From Natronosalvus rutilus (GTDB lineage Archaea; Halobacteriota; Halobacteria; Halobacteriales; Natrialbaceae): a stretch of DNA of 64,000 nt. The notes under the pieces were generated by a model that did not search any database, had not been told where the DNA came from, and worked only from the letters and a program-made list of their open reading frames with translations. The first letter of the stretch is position 1. Every line of letters begins with the position of its first letter. Below, piece by piece: positions 1-8,839 of this stretch. The DNA lies in contig NZ_CP100355.1 in the NCBI RefSeq assembly GCF_024204665.1, positions 1,717,451-1,781,450 on the forward strand, given 5' to 3'. The position numbers were made by a program, and so were the translations under genes.

Positions 1-1
1 C

Positions 2-676
2 GTCGACGGCATCGTCGTCGAGAACTTCGGCGACTCGCCGTTTTACCCCGACGAGGTGCCGACTCACACCGTCGCCGAAATGGCCGCACTCGTGACGACG
101 ATCACGAGCGCGGTCGACGTTCCGGTCGGCGTCAACGTCCTGCGAAACGACGCCGAGGCTGCCCTCTCAATCGCGGCGGCAGCGGAGGCCTCGTTCGTCC
201 GGGTCAACGTCCACGTCGGCGCCGCGACGACGGACCAGGGCATCGTCGAGGGGCGAGCGCACGAGACGCTCCGGCTTCGCGACCGTCTCGAGACCGATGT
301 GGCGATCCTGGCGGACGTCCACGTCAAACACGCGACGCCCCTCGGGGAGGCTGGGCTGGCACAGACCGCCCTCGAGACCGCGGTCCGTGGACGGGCCGAC
401 GGGCTAATCGTCTCCGGAGCGGGCACCGGACAGGCGGCGGCGCTCGAGGACCTCGAGCGGGTGGCCGAGGCGCTGTCAACGGTCGACCGCGAGGTGCCGG
501 TACCGGTGTTCGTCGGCAGCGGCGTCACCTCCGAATCGATCGGCGACGCCTTTGCGGTCGGTGCGGACGGGGCGATCGTCGGGACAGCGCTGAAAGAAGG
601 CGGGGAGACGACGAACCGCGTCTCCCGAGAGCGAGTGGAGGCGCTGATGGAGGCGGCTCGAACGGCGGAACAGTAA
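2..676 (+). CDS. BtpA/SgcQ family protein (5' truncated by window)
   Basis: The reading frame is open from the first bases of the window and ends at TAA 674-676, so only the last 224 codons are present. The protein reads as a (beta/alpha)8 barrel of the BtpA family. It has an early VDGIVVENFGDSPF segment, then VPVGVNVLRND, a glycine-rich IVSGAGTGQ and a phosphate-binding-like end (FVGSGVT, GADGAIVGTALKEGG). BtpA was first described in cyanobacteria as a photosystem I assembly factor. The wider family includes SgcQ and many archaeal members whose substrate is unknown, so a photosynthetic role should not be read into this copy. The family is about 260-280 residues, so roughly 40-50 N-terminal residues lie outside the window. 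The next gene is convergent, 10 bp downstream. Confidence 0.85.
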   Translation, partial: VDGIVVENFGDSPFYPDEVPTHTVAEMAALVTTITSAVDVPVGVNVLRNDAEAALSIAAAAEASFVRVNVHVGAATTDQGIVEGRAHETLRLRDRLETDVAILADVHVKHATPLGEAGLAQTALETAVRGRADGLIVSGAGTGQAAALEDLERVAEALSTVDREVPVPVFVGSGVTSESIGDAFAVGADGAIVGTALKEGGETTNRVSRERVEALMEAARTAEQ

Positions 677-686
677 CGCTCGCTCT

Positions 687-1199
687 TTAGCGATCCACGT
701 CCCCTCGAGCGTCGACCGGTTCGGAACCGCCGGCCCTACCGGTTCGCGAGCCCTTGCCCGAATCGAGCGCCAGCAACGTCGAGACCCGTGCGTTCTCCTT
801 GATTCGAATACCTCCCGCCGGGACCGAGAGCGGGAGCAACGGGAGATGCGAGAACACGTGGACGGTCGGGTGAGAGCCTCCTCGAGCCAGCAACTCGTGA
901 CGGGGCTGGAGGACCAGCGGTCCGTCGTCCTCGGCGCCCGTCAGGAACTCGTTGTACTGGATGACGTACTGGCCGCCCTCGAGGGTCCACCACTCGTACT
1001 CGTCGCCTTGATTGCGGGGCTCGGTCGAGACTGGCTCGAGGTCGGCGTCCTCGAGTTCGTCGCCGCCGAAATCCAGGCGACCGGGTCCGGCGACCTCGTA
1101 GACGGCGGCCACCGTGAGGTCGACGCCGTGGTCGTGGACCTGTTCGGGTTCGTACACCAGGTTGTCGACGAACGGTAAGACGTCGTGCTCAACGGACAT
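687..1199 (-). CDS. dCTP deaminase/dUTPase-superfamily protein
   Basis: A 170-residue protein with ATG at 1199. The middle and end (LVLQPRHELLARGG, HVFSHLPLLPLSVPAGGIRIKENA, then STLLAL) resemble the jelly-roll trimer fold of dCTP deaminases and dUTPases, including the late glycine-containing VPAGGIRI segment. By family analogy it would act on deoxyuridine or deoxycytidine nucleotides in the cytoplasm. I cannot place the catalytic Glu or the nucleotide-binding motif of a true Dcd with certainty, so it may be a divergent paralogue. The C-terminal tail (GKGSRTGRAGGSEPVDARGD) looks disordered. It is transcribed alone, convergent with the upstream BtpA-like gene. Confidence 0.6.
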   Translation of the reverse strand: MSVEHDVLPFVDNLVYEPEQVHDHGVDLTVAAVYEVAGPGRLDFGGDELEDADLEPVSTEPRNQGDEYEWWTLEGGQYVIQYNEFLTGAEDDGPLVLQPRHELLARGGSHPTVHVFSHLPLLPLSVPAGGIRIKENARVSTLLALDSGKGSRTGRAGGSEPVDARGDVDR

Positions 1200-1293
1200 A
1201 CTGGTCGAGGCAACGGTCCCGGAGGTGAAAAAGCGTGGTGTCTCGAGCGTCCGCTGGACTCGAACCGCGGAAACCGACCTCGTCGCTCAGCGA

Positions 1294-2673
1294 TCAGTAG
1301 ACGTACTCGTCCTCGCGCAACTGGACGTACTTTCCGTTTCGGTACTTGAGTTTCCGTCGCCGGTAGGCCATCAGGATTTTCGCACCGCCGACGCCAGCCG
1401 TGAACTTCTTGTCCAGAATGGAGCCGTTGTTCCCGCTCGAGCCCTGCATCCCGCTGATGACGTCGAACGCCCAGTCCCAGTCGTCCGGCTCGTAGTCCTT
1501 GACGATGTCCGCGAACGCGACGTTCCGGAGGAGCTCGTCGCCGATTGCTCGCTTCCAGACCTCGTTGTAGTGCTCGAGGCCGTCCGTCGCCGCCAGCCGT
1601 CCGGCGATCTTGCCCGTGCGAACGGCGACGTGGTAGCCGCCCTCGTGGAACGCCGAGGTCGTCCCCATCGCGCCGCCCGCAACGGCGATGTTCGCGCCCA
1701 CGGGAGACTCGATCGGTCGCGTCGACGAGATGGGGTAGGTCTCTGTTCCCTTCGACTTCCCGCGATCCTCGACGATCGGGATGTCTTCCTCGATGTCGTA
1801 CTCGTCGCCGTACTCGAGTTCGAGCAGGCGACGGATGTACTCCGCACCGTTCGGAATGCTGTCGTCGCTCGGTTTCAGGAGCTTGTACGATTCCGGGTGG
1901 GCGACATCTTCGAGGTTCATCCCGATGGGCATCGTCAGGCCGACGCGGGCGACGGTGCCGTCGTTGGGGAAGATCCACGGGTAGGCGGTCTCGCCGGGCA
2001 TGTAGCCCCACCAGAACTTGAGGGTGTCCTCGAACTCGGCGAACAGTTCCTCGGGGAACTCGCGGTACTGCTGGTAGGCGATGTGGTTCGCCTTCGGGGG
2101 CGAGAGGTGGTCGGAGACGCTCTTGCTAACCAGAAACTGATCGAGCGCGTTCAGCGTGATCCGGCGCTGTGGCCCGTCGGCGAGGACGACGTGGCTCGCC
2201 TCGAGTTCGTCGCCGTTCGAGAGCGTCAGGGTGTGGGCCGGCTCGCCCGAGAGGTCGCTCTCGAGGTTCTTGACGCCCGTCCCGACGCGCATGTCGGCCC
2301 CCGCGTCCGCAGCGCGCTCGTGGAGCCAGTCGTCCATCCGCGCGCGGTGGAAGGTGTAGCCGAACTTGGGGTATCGGGCCTCCATGCCCGTCGTCTCGAG
2401 GCGAATCTTCGTCGTGGGACCGACGAACTCCGTGCCCTCGAGTTCCCGGAGGATCACCTCGTCGGGAATCTCCTCGTAGTCGAAGTCCATGATGTCGATC
2501 CAGTAGTCGAGCATCCCCGCGGCGTCGGTCGAATCCGGGCCGAGGCCCTCTCGATCCTCTCGAGGGACGCCCTGTTCGAACAGGACCGTCTCGGCGCCGT
2601 GGGCGGCGGCCCGTTCGGCCGCCGACGCACCCGCGGGCCCACCGCCGACGATCGCAACGTCAACGCGTTCCAT
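1294..2673 (-). CDS. Geranylgeranyl reductase family FAD-dependent oxidoreductase
   Basis: A 459-residue flavoprotein. ATG at 2673 is chosen because the FAD dinucleotide fold VDVAIVGGGPAGASAAE begins at residue 3; the frame stays open upstream but gives only arginine-rich, non-halophilic sequence. Later marks are the GRxxG-like ASHVVLADGPQ, the WWGYMPGETAYPWIFP segment common in this family, and a second FAD region, VGANIAVAGGAMGTTSAFHE. Archaeal members hydrogenate the double bonds of geranylgeranyl chains during membrane ether-lipid synthesis, or of menaquinone and other isoprenoids. The exact substrate cannot be told from sequence. It is monocistronic and faces away from the thioredoxin gene that starts at 2814. 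Confidence 0.88.
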   Translation of the reverse strand: MERVDVAIVGGGPAGASAAERAAAHGAETVLFEQGVPREDREGLGPDSTDAAGMLDYWIDIMDFDYEEIPDEVILRELEGTEFVGPTTKIRLETTGMEARYPKFGYTFHRARMDDWLHERAADAGADMRVGTGVKNLESDLSGEPAHTLTLSNGDELEASHVVLADGPQRRITLNALDQFLVSKSVSDHLSPPKANHIAYQQYREFPEELFAEFEDTLKFWWGYMPGETAYPWIFPNDGTVARVGLTMPIGMNLEDVAHPESYKLLKPSDDSIPNGAEYIRRLLELEYGDEYDIEEDIPIVEDRGKSKGTETYPISSTRPIESPVGANIAVAGGAMGTTSAFHEGGYHVAVRTGKIAGRLAATDGLEHYNEVWKRAIGDELLRNVAFADIVKDYEPDDWDWAFDVISGMQGSSGNNGSILDKKFTAGVGGAKILMAYRRRKLKYRNGKYVQLREDEYVY

Positions 2674-2813
2674 ACAGCGTGGGGACTCAGCGACCCCTAT
2701 TAAAGTGCCTGAAAGTCGATGCGACGAGACAGTCGGACTCGAGTCGGCGCCGACCGACGAACGCCCGATTCTCACGGCACAAGACAGACGTAGCCTCGAG
2801 CCCAATTTCTGGT

Positions 2814-3224
2814 ATGACCGACCCGACGGCAGGCGACGCAGGCGAGACGGCCGACGCTGGCGAGACAGCAGAGGCGAGCGACCAGGCAACCGAACGCTCG
2901 AAGCGCCCCGTCACCCTCGAGAGCGAGGCCGACCTTGAGGCGTTCGTCGCGGACCACGACCGCGCGCTCCTCGAGTTCTACACCGAGGGCTGTGGTATCT
3001 GCGCCTCGATGGAACCGGTGTTGAGCGGGGTCGCCCGGTCGACCGACGTCGCCATCGGCACGATCAATCCGCGGGACGACCCGCCGCTGATCGAGCGATT
3101 CGACGTCCAGAGCGTGCCATTGTTGGTGGCGTTCGTCGACGGCGAACCCGTCGCCCGCCGCGCGGACGGCTTCGTTCCTGCCGAGGAACTCACCGAGTGG
3201 CTCGAGTCGGAGACCGACGAGTAG
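2814..3224 (+). CDS. Thioredoxin-like protein
   Basis: A 136-residue protein. ATG 2814 is preferred over earlier in-frame codons because it opens an acidic, halophile-like N-terminus. The thioredoxin domain spans residues about 33-135: LLEFYTEGCGICASM carries the redox pair C60-G-I-C63, and VPLL at residue 102 supplies the cis-proline. The CGIC pair differs from the classical CGPC, which usually shifts the redox potential upward; that effect is inference here. The first 30 residues (repeated GETADAGE and GETAEASD) are a disordered acidic tail. No transmembrane segment is visible, so it should be cytoplasmic, reducing disulfides or peroxide-damaged proteins. It is divergent from the geranylgeranyl reductase, with a 140-bp shared promoter region. 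Confidence 0.88.
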   Translation: MTDPTAGDAGETADAGETAEASDQATERSKRPVTLESEADLEAFVADHDRALLEFYTEGCGICASMEPVLSGVARSTDVAIGTINPRDDPPLIERFDVQSVPLLVAFVDGEPVARRADGFVPAEELTEWLESETDE

Positions 3225-3386
3225 CGTTTCGTTGGCTGTACCAAAGACGGTGGGTGGTCGTGCGCCGATTCTGACCGACCGATCGATTCAGCTCTGTCGC
3301 AGACTATCGGCCGATAGGACAATACTATAGAATTGATATCTGCAGGGCAAATACTCGATTTCCCCAGGGATTCGTCGATCAACCAT

Positions 3387-3797
3387 TTACCGAACCACGG
3401 TAACCGGCATCGGGGCTCGGCGAACCACCTTCTCGGCCACGCTCCCGAGCAGCACGCGCGAGACGCCCTGTCGACCGTGGCTGCCGACGATGATGTGATC
3501 GACGGCGTTGTCTTCGGCGAACTCGACGAGCTCTCGAGCGGGGTCGCCGACGGCGGTCTCGATGCGGAACTCGACGTCTTCCTCGTCGAGTAACAGTCTG
3601 AGTTCTTCGGAGATCTCCGGCGCCTCCTCGTCCGCTTCGAACTGTTCTTTGAGGAGGTTATAGCCGGCGCCCGTGAAGCCGTCGGCGAGTTCGACGATGC
3701 GCAGGAGAATAATCTCCTCGTCGGCGTGTTTGCGAACTGCGTGTTCGACCGCCTCCTGTGCGGGGTCCGAGCCGTCGTAGGCGACGAGAATTGCCAT
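3387..3797 (-). CDS. Universal stress protein, UspA family
   Basis: A 136-residue single-domain Usp. MAILVAYDGSDPAQEAVEHA is the usual N-terminal strand and nucleotide loop. Near the end the ATP-binding signature G105-x2-G108-x9-G118-S119 is intact, so this belongs to the ATP-binding (MJ0577-like) branch rather than the non-binding UspA branch. Family members work as dimers in stress responses, and their precise targets are usually unknown. An AT-rich stretch follows the gene at about 3320-3345. The 200 bp upstream carry imperfect repeats, listed separately. Confidence 0.93.
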   Translation of the reverse strand: MAILVAYDGSDPAQEAVEHAVRKHADEEIILLRIVELADGFTGAGYNLLKEQFEADEEAPEISEELRLLLDEEDVEFRIETAVGDPARELVEFAEDNAVDHIIVGSHGRQGVSRVLLGSVAEKVVRRAPMPVTVVR

Positions 3798-3836
3798 ACG
3801 TGGACTCGACGGCGAGCGCTAATAAATGTCAGTACG

Positions 3837-3985
3837 GCACGTGCTCGAGAGTCAGAAAGGGAGCGACACGTACTCGAGGGTCGGAGAACAGACGACACGC
3901 GCTCAAGCAGTAGGCAGCGCGCCCGAGCGTCGAGGATCGGGCGACATGCGCTGGAGCCCGTTCTCGAGCGCTGAGCACTACACGA
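3837..3985. repeat. Imperfect ~30-bp repeats in a non-coding gap
   Basis: Between the UspA start and the Elp3 end, four blocks each open with CACG or CATG plus a CTC(G/A)AG-like core. The first three end in GCGA or ACGA, at about 3842, 3870, 3899 and 3949. The first two units align almost base for base over about 29 bp; the third is expanded. No reading frame is shared between units, so this is a decayed non-coding repeat next to the UspA promoter. A regulatory role is only a possibility. Confidence 0.45.
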
Positions 3986-3994
3986 TCGAGCCAG

Positions 3995-5656
3995 CTAGAA
4001 CCGCTTGCTCACGTACGGCCCGTCCTGATGGTACCCCAGTTTGTTCCGGTAGTACTCCCGCGCGCCGATACCCGAGATGACGCTGATCTTGTCGTAGCCC
4101 GCGTCGGCTGCCAGTTCCTCGGCGCGGGTCATCAGCCGGCGGCCGTACCCCTGGTGTTGGTGCTGGTCGCCCTCACTCGCGTCGCCCACCGACACTTCGC
4201 TGCCGTAGACGTGCAGCTCGCGCACGAGGGCCGCGTTCTCGAGTTCCGGTCTCACGGGATCGTTGGGGAACCGGAGCCGGCAAAAGCCGATCAGGAGGTC
4301 CTGCTCGAAGTCCTCGATCGAGATGAAGTGCTCGGTGCCGCCACAGACCTCGTAGGTCATGACGTCGAGGTCGATCTCTTCGGGTTCGGCGTCGTTCATG
4401 CCCACCTCCCGACAGCGGATACAGTCGCAGGTCCAGCCGTGTTCGTCCATTCGCTGGCGAGCCAGCTGGCGGAGGTTCGACTTCCAGACCCCGGCGTCGA
4501 TGAAGTCCGCCGGGATGTCCCGCTGGACGCGCTGGAGGCGGGTGTACCGGGGGATCATGTCCTTGATCTCCGCGACCAGGTCGGCGGCCTCCTCGTTGGT
4601 CAGCGGCTCGTACTCGTCGTTGTACCACCAGTCGTACGTCGCCGTCCCGCGCACCACGAGCGTCGGATAGATTTTGAGGTAGTCTGGGCGCCACTGGGTC
4701 GACTCGAACAGTTCGCGGAAGTCCTCGAGGCACAACTCCTTGCTCATCCCTGGCTGGCCCGGCATCATGTGGAAGCCGACCTTGAACGCCGAGTCCCGGA
4801 GCCGTCGATTGGCGTCGATGGAGTCCTGGGTGCCGTGGCCGCGGTGCATCTCGCGGTTGATGCGTTCGAAGGTGGTCTGGACGCCGACCTCGACCTTCGT
4901 TCCGCCGAGATCGAGCATCCGGTCGATCTGTTCCGGGTCACACCAGTCGGGCTTGGTCTCGAAGGTCGTCCCGATGTTGCGGACGTCGTTGGTCTCGTTC
5001 TCGGCAATCACGTCCTCGAGGTACCGGAATTCGTAGTCCTCGATGTTCTGTGCAAAGCTCTCGCCCTCGGCCGGTTCGGGATCCTTCTCGACGTCGTAGT
5101 CGTTCATTGCCTCGAGGGCGCGCTTGACGAACCACTCCTGGTAGTCGTGGCTGCGGGCGGTCATCGTCCCGCCCATCAGGATAAGTTCGACCTTGTCGAC
5201 GGGGTGGCCGATCTCGCGCAACTGCTCGAGGCGCAGGGTGACCTGGCCGTAGGGGTCGTAGTCGTTCTGGACGCCGCGGGCGGCGGCGGGTTCCTGGCCG
5301 GTGTAACTCTGGGAACTCGAGAACTCCGAGTCCGGGCCGCCAGGACAGTAGAGGCACTTCCCGTGGGGGCAGCGCTCGGGACTGGTCATGATCGCGACGG
5401 GGGAGACGCCCGAGGCGGTGCGGACGGGCTTACGGCGGAGGAGGCCCTCGAGGTCCTCGCGACGCTCGCTCGGGGCGAAGTCGAGGAGTTCGGAGTTCTT
5501 CGGCACCTTCGGCGCGGAGTGTTCCGAACAGACCTCGAGTTTGGCCTTCTCGACCTCCTCGCGTTCGATGTCGCCCTCGAGCAGGCGCTCGACGAGTGCC
5601 TCGCAGGCGCGCTCGAACGCGTCGGTGTCAGTCGGATCGGGCGTCTCGGTACTCAC
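3995..5656 (-). CDS. elp3: Elp3-type tRNA uridine(34) acetyltransferase (radical SAM/GNAT)
   Basis: A 553-residue protein from GTG 5656; starting further upstream would add repeat-derived sequence. Domain order is a short N-terminal helical domain, a radical SAM core with the cluster ligands C96-x4-C101-x2-C104 (RCPHGKCLYCPGG), and a C-terminal GNAT acetyltransferase (HQHQGYGRRLM for acetyl-CoA, ending YYRNKLGYHQDGPYVSK). Cysteines in TCDCIRC fit the zinc site between the domains. Archaeal Elp3 works without the other Elongator subunits and makes the cm5-type modification on wobble uridine 34 of tRNA. It lies divergently from the Mrp operon, across a 148-bp gap holding a 14-bp tandem repeat. 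Confidence 0.95.
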   Translation of the reverse strand: MSTETPDPTDTDAFERACEALVERLLEGDIEREEVEKAKLEVCSEHSAPKVPKNSELLDFAPSERREDLEGLLRRKPVRTASGVSPVAIMTSPERCPHGKCLYCPGGPDSEFSSSQSYTGQEPAAARGVQNDYDPYGQVTLRLEQLREIGHPVDKVELILMGGTMTARSHDYQEWFVKRALEAMNDYDVEKDPEPAEGESFAQNIEDYEFRYLEDVIAENETNDVRNIGTTFETKPDWCDPEQIDRMLDLGGTKVEVGVQTTFERINREMHRGHGTQDSIDANRRLRDSAFKVGFHMMPGQPGMSKELCLEDFRELFESTQWRPDYLKIYPTLVVRGTATYDWWYNDEYEPLTNEEAADLVAEIKDMIPRYTRLQRVQRDIPADFIDAGVWKSNLRQLARQRMDEHGWTCDCIRCREVGMNDAEPEEIDLDVMTYEVCGGTEHFISIEDFEQDLLIGFCRLRFPNDPVRPELENAALVRELHVYGSEVSVGDASEGDQHQHQGYGRRLMTRAEELAADAGYDKISVISGIGAREYYRNKLGYHQDGPYVSKRF

Positions 5657-5698
5657 TGGTAGGTACTGGTGCCCGTTCGTGAATAAGCGTGTCGGACT

Positions 5699-5732
5699 CT
5701 CGAGGGCCGATACTCGAGGGCCGATACTCGAG
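5699..5732. repeat. 14-bp tandem repeat in the elp3/mnhA divergent promoter
   Basis: The unit CTCGAGGGCCGATA occurs twice in exact tandem (5699-5712, 5713-5726), and a partial third unit begins CTCGAG at 5727. The array sits 43-105 bp upstream of elp3 and about 75 bp upstream of the mnhA start, outside both coding regions. Confidence 0.8.
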
Positions 5733-5767
5733 TCCGAAACCCACGGGCCGAAACCCGAAAGGTAATC

Positions 5768-5788
5768 GTTTAAGGACGGCCTCGTCCT
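5768..5788 (+). promoter_or_regulatory. TATA-like box and small hairpin before the Mrp operon
   Basis: GTTTAAG at 5768-5774 lies about 34 bp before ATG 5805, the usual spacing for a nearly leaderless haloarchaeal transcript. AGGACG-GCCT-CGTCCT at 5773-5788 is a perfect 6-bp inverted repeat just after the box. The box assignment is by position and composition only. Confidence 0.5.
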
Positions 5789-5804
5789 ATCGTCGGCGTA
5801 TCGC

Positions 5805-8378
5805 ATGTCTCCCGACCTGCCGGTCGTTCTCGCGGCCGTTTTTCTCCCCTTTCTGGCGGCCGGGTTCGCCCCGCTATTGGTTCGTTTCCTCGGCGACGAA
5901 ACGGGCTACGTCGGCGCCCTCGTCGCCCTCTGTTCGTTCGGACTGCTCACCACCCAGTACGAGACGGCGACGACCGACCCGGGTACGGTCGAGCTATCCT
6001 GGATACCCACCCTCGATATCGCGCTCCGGTTCACCGTCGACGGCTGGGGGTTGCTGTTCGCCCTGCTGGCGAGCGGCATCGGCGTGCTCGTCTTCTCGTA
6101 CTCGCCGGCGTACGTTCGCGGGTCGGACGGGCTGAGTCGGTACTACGGGGCGTTGCTCGCGTTCATGGGCTCGATCATCGGCGTCGCGCTGGCGGCCGAC
6201 CTGATCGCGATTTTCGTCTTCTGGGAACTCACGAGCGTCTGGTCGTTCCTCCTGATCGGCTACTACACGTCGGATCCGGGTTCGACGCGGGCCGCTCGTA
6301 TGGCCATGATCGTCACCGCCGGCGGCGGCCTGTTCTTGCTGGTCGGCCTCCTCCTCCTCTCGCTGGTCGCCGGCGACGTCATCGGCTCGACCGCCGCGTT
6401 CGACCTCGCGGCGATGCTCGAAAATCCCGACGCGATGGAGACGGGCCTTCGCGAACGTGGCCTGTTCCTCCCGGCCCTCGGCCTGATTGCCGTCGGCGCG
6501 GCGTCGAAGTCCGCACAGGTCCCTCTGCACTTCTGGCTACCGAACGCAATGGCCGCGCCGACGCCTGTCTCCGCGTTCTTGCACTCCGCGACGATGGTCA
6601 AGGTGGGCGTCTACTTCGTCGGCCGGGTTCGACCGATCTTCGTCGGCTCCGAGTGGCTCCTCCTGTTCGTGACCCTCGGCCTGACGACGATGGTCGTCTG
6701 TGCGATTCTGGCGCTGGCGGCCACCGACATCAAGGAACTACTGGCGTACTCGACGGCCAGCCACCTCGGCCTGATGATCGCCGGCTTCGGCGTCCCGTCG
6801 TACCTGGGCGCCGAGACGGGCGTCTTCCACCTGCTCAACCACGCGCTGTTCAAGGCCGCCCTCTTCCTCATCGCCGGCATCGTCGCCCACCAGATGGGGA
6901 CCAGACGCCTCTCCGAGCTGCGCGGCCTCCGTCACCACCTGCCGATCACGGCCGGGATGACGACCATCGTCGCACTCTCGATGGCCGGCATCCCGCCGTT
7001 CAACGGCTTCTACTCGAAGGAACTGCTCTTCGAGGCGGTCCTCGAGGTCGGCACCTACCACGACGTCGGCGCCCTCGAGTGGGTCTACCCGGTGGTCGCC
7101 GTTTTCGGGAGCGTGATCACCGTCCTCTACTCGCTGCGGTTCCTGTCGATTTTCTTCGGTGGCCGCGTCTCTACGCCCGAGCACGCGGGTCGACCGGCGA
7201 TCCCGCTGCTCGCTTCGCCGGCCGTCCTGACGCTGCTCGCCGTCGTCGTCAGCGTCGATCCCGACATCGCCGTCCAGGCAATCGTCCAGGCGGGCTTCGA
7301 CGCGACGGCGACCGATCCCCACGAGATGCACGTCGGGCTTCCCACGTACCTTAGCCTCCCCGTCGGCATGAGCGCGGTGACGATTGCCCTCGGCGTCGGC
7401 CTGTTCCCGTTCGTCGACCGACTCCACCTCGGAGCGAGTGGACTCGTCGGCCGAACGCGCGCTATCAACCCGTCGCGCTGGTACGACGGCAGCGTCGACG
7501 GCCTCGAAGTCCTGGCCGACCGGCTTGACGCGACGGTCCACGACGGCCTCCTCCGGACCTACGCGACGTGGACGCTCCTCGGCATCTGCGCGCTCGTCCT
7601 CGGCGGCTTCGTCGCGACCGGCGCGATCACGCCGTTCGAACTCGGGACGGACGTCCGCCTCGAGGTTGCCCTGATCCTGCTCGTCGCAGTGCTGGCGAGC
7701 GTCGCCGTCGCCGTCGCTCGCAGCCACGTCTCCGGGGTGCTGACGCTCTCGATCCTCGGGTTCATGCTGGCGATCTTTTATATCCTGGCAAGCGCGCCCG
7801 ACCTCGCGTTGACCCAACTGGTCGTCGAGACGCTGGTGCTCGTGCTCTTCTTGCTCGTCATCGAGGAGGTTCCCGAGTTCGTCGAGACGGGCCGTTCGTT
7901 GGTGGGGGAGATCCGGGACGTCGTCCTCTCGGCGATTGTCGGCGTCACCGCCTTCGTCACGGTGCTCGTGACGACCGGTGCCCGTCCGGACGGGACCACC
8001 GACGTCGCCCGCCAGTACGTCCAGTGGGCCGTTCCGGAGGGCGGTGGGACGAACATCGTCAACGTCACCCTCGTCGACTTCCGCGGGTTCGACACGCTCG
8101 GCGAACTCGTCGTGGTCGCGCTCGCGGCCATCTCGATCTCGACGCTGATCACGATGCGCTCGAACACCGAACGCACGGGCGACCGGGCGAAGCGAGCGCG
8201 ACTCGAGGCGGAGGACTACCCGGACGACATCGACGTCCTCGAGCGCGGGCTCGGCGGCGACGCACAGGGGTTCTACACGACGAATGGTGAGACGGATATG
8301 GACGGGGATACGGACGAAGAAACTGGCGACACAGAGACGGACACGGACACAGACGACTCGAGGGGCGACGACCGATGA
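5805..8378 (+). CDS. mnhA: Mrp antiporter subunit A
   Basis: An 857-residue polytopic membrane protein. The first ~500 residues are a NuoL/ND5-like proton-conducting domain (ELTSVWSFLLIGYY, KSAQVPLHFWLPNAMAAPTPVSAFLHSATMVKVG, LLNHALFKAALFL). The C-terminal part carries the MbhD/DUF4040 segment (ILASAPDLALTQLVVETLVL) and an MbhE-like segment (GFDTLGELVVVALAAISI), the normal layout of a full-length MrpA. It ends in an acidic tail rich in Asp, Glu and Thr, likely cytoplasmic. Together with subunits B-G it should exchange Na+ for protons across the cell membrane. Its stop overlaps the start of mnhB by 4 bp (ATGA), which implies translational coupling. Confidence 0.95.
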   Translation: MSPDLPVVLAAVFLPFLAAGFAPLLVRFLGDETGYVGALVALCSFGLLTTQYETATTDPGTVELSWIPTLDIALRFTVDGWGLLFALLASGIGVLVFSYSPAYVRGSDGLSRYYGALLAFMGSIIGVALAADLIAIFVFWELTSVWSFLLIGYYTSDPGSTRAARMAMIVTAGGGLFLLVGLLLLSLVAGDVIGSTAAFDLAAMLENPDAMETGLRERGLFLPALGLIAVGAASKSAQVPLHFWLPNAMAAPTPVSAFLHSATMVKVGVYFVGRVRPIFVGSEWLLLFVTLGLTTMVVCAILALAATDIKELLAYSTASHLGLMIAGFGVPSYLGAETGVFHLLNHALFKAALFLIAGIVAHQMGTRRLSELRGLRHHLPITAGMTTIVALSMAGIPPFNGFYSKELLFEAVLEVGTYHDVGALEWVYPVVAVFGSVITVLYSLRFLSIFFGGRVSTPEHAGRPAIPLLASPAVLTLLAVVVSVDPDIAVQAIVQAGFDATATDPHEMHVGLPTYLSLPVGMSAVTIALGVGLFPFVDRLHLGASGLVGRTRAINPSRWYDGSVDGLEVLADRLDATVHDGLLRTYATWTLLGICALVLGGFVATGAITPFELGTDVRLEVALILLVAVLASVAVAVARSHVSGVLTLSILGFMLAIFYILASAPDLALTQLVVETLVLVLFLLVIEEVPEFVETGRSLVGEIRDVVLSAIVGVTAFVTVLVTTGARPDGTTDVARQYVQWAVPEGGGTNIVNVTLVDFRGFDTLGELVVVALAAISISTLITMRSNTERTGDRAKRARLEAEDYPDDIDVLERGLGGDAQGFYTTNGETDMDGDTDEETGDTETDTDTDDSRGDDR

Positions 8379-8839
8379 CCACCGTGATCATGCGGACCAC
8401 CGCTCGCGTCGTGGTCCCCATCATCCTCGTTGTCGCCGCCTCGCTGTTCGTCGAGGGCCACAACCTCCCCGGCGGCGGCTTCATCGGGGGCGTCCTCGCC
8501 GCGACCGCCTTCGTCGTCATCTATCTCGCGTTCGACCTCGACTTCCTTGAGCGCGGCGTCCTCGGGCGGGAGGTCGAACCCGGCGGGCCACCCTCCCGGG
8601 ATCGCGTCGTCCTCGCCTACCGTCGACTGTTCGAGTACGGGCTGGCGATTGCTGTCGTCAGTGCCCTGGTCCCCATGGCTCTCGGCTACCCGTTCCTCAG
8701 CCAGACGTTCTGGGTGTTCGAGGGGGTCCCGATCTACCACCACGTCGAGATCGCCAGCGCGCTGGCGTTCGACTTCGGGGTCATGTGCGTCGTGCTCGGC
8801 GGTCTCCTGACGATCCTCTCGGTGGTGGGCGACGAATGA
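8375..8839 (+). CDS. mnhB: Mrp antiporter subunit B
   Basis: A 154-residue membrane protein with about four hydrophobic segments. The opening (MRTTARVVVPIILVVAASLFVEGHNLPGGGFIGG) is the hallmark of MnhB/MrpB. Its glycine-rich HNLPGGGFIGG turn is shared with MbhF-type hydrogenase subunits. It overlaps both neighbours by 4 bp, so it belongs to one tightly coupled operon. Confidence 0.94.
   Translation: MTTVIMRTTARVVVPIILVVAASLFVEGHNLPGGGFIGGVLAATAFVVIYLAFDLDFLERGVLGREVEPGGPPSRDRVVLAYRRLFEYGLAIAVVSALVPMALGYPFLSQTFWVFEGVPIYHHVEIASALAFDFGVMCVVLGGLLTILSVVGDE

Noticed and set aside
1114-2703. 529-codon open frame on the plus strand opposite the geranylgeranyl reductase
   Set aside because: It mirrors the reductase codons, lacks any domain, and arises from high GC at third positions. 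The minus-strand gene has a clear FAD fold.
4028-5662. 544-codon open frame opposite elp3
   Set aside because: Antisense shadow without recognisable motifs; elp3 has its radical SAM and GNAT motifs on the other strand.
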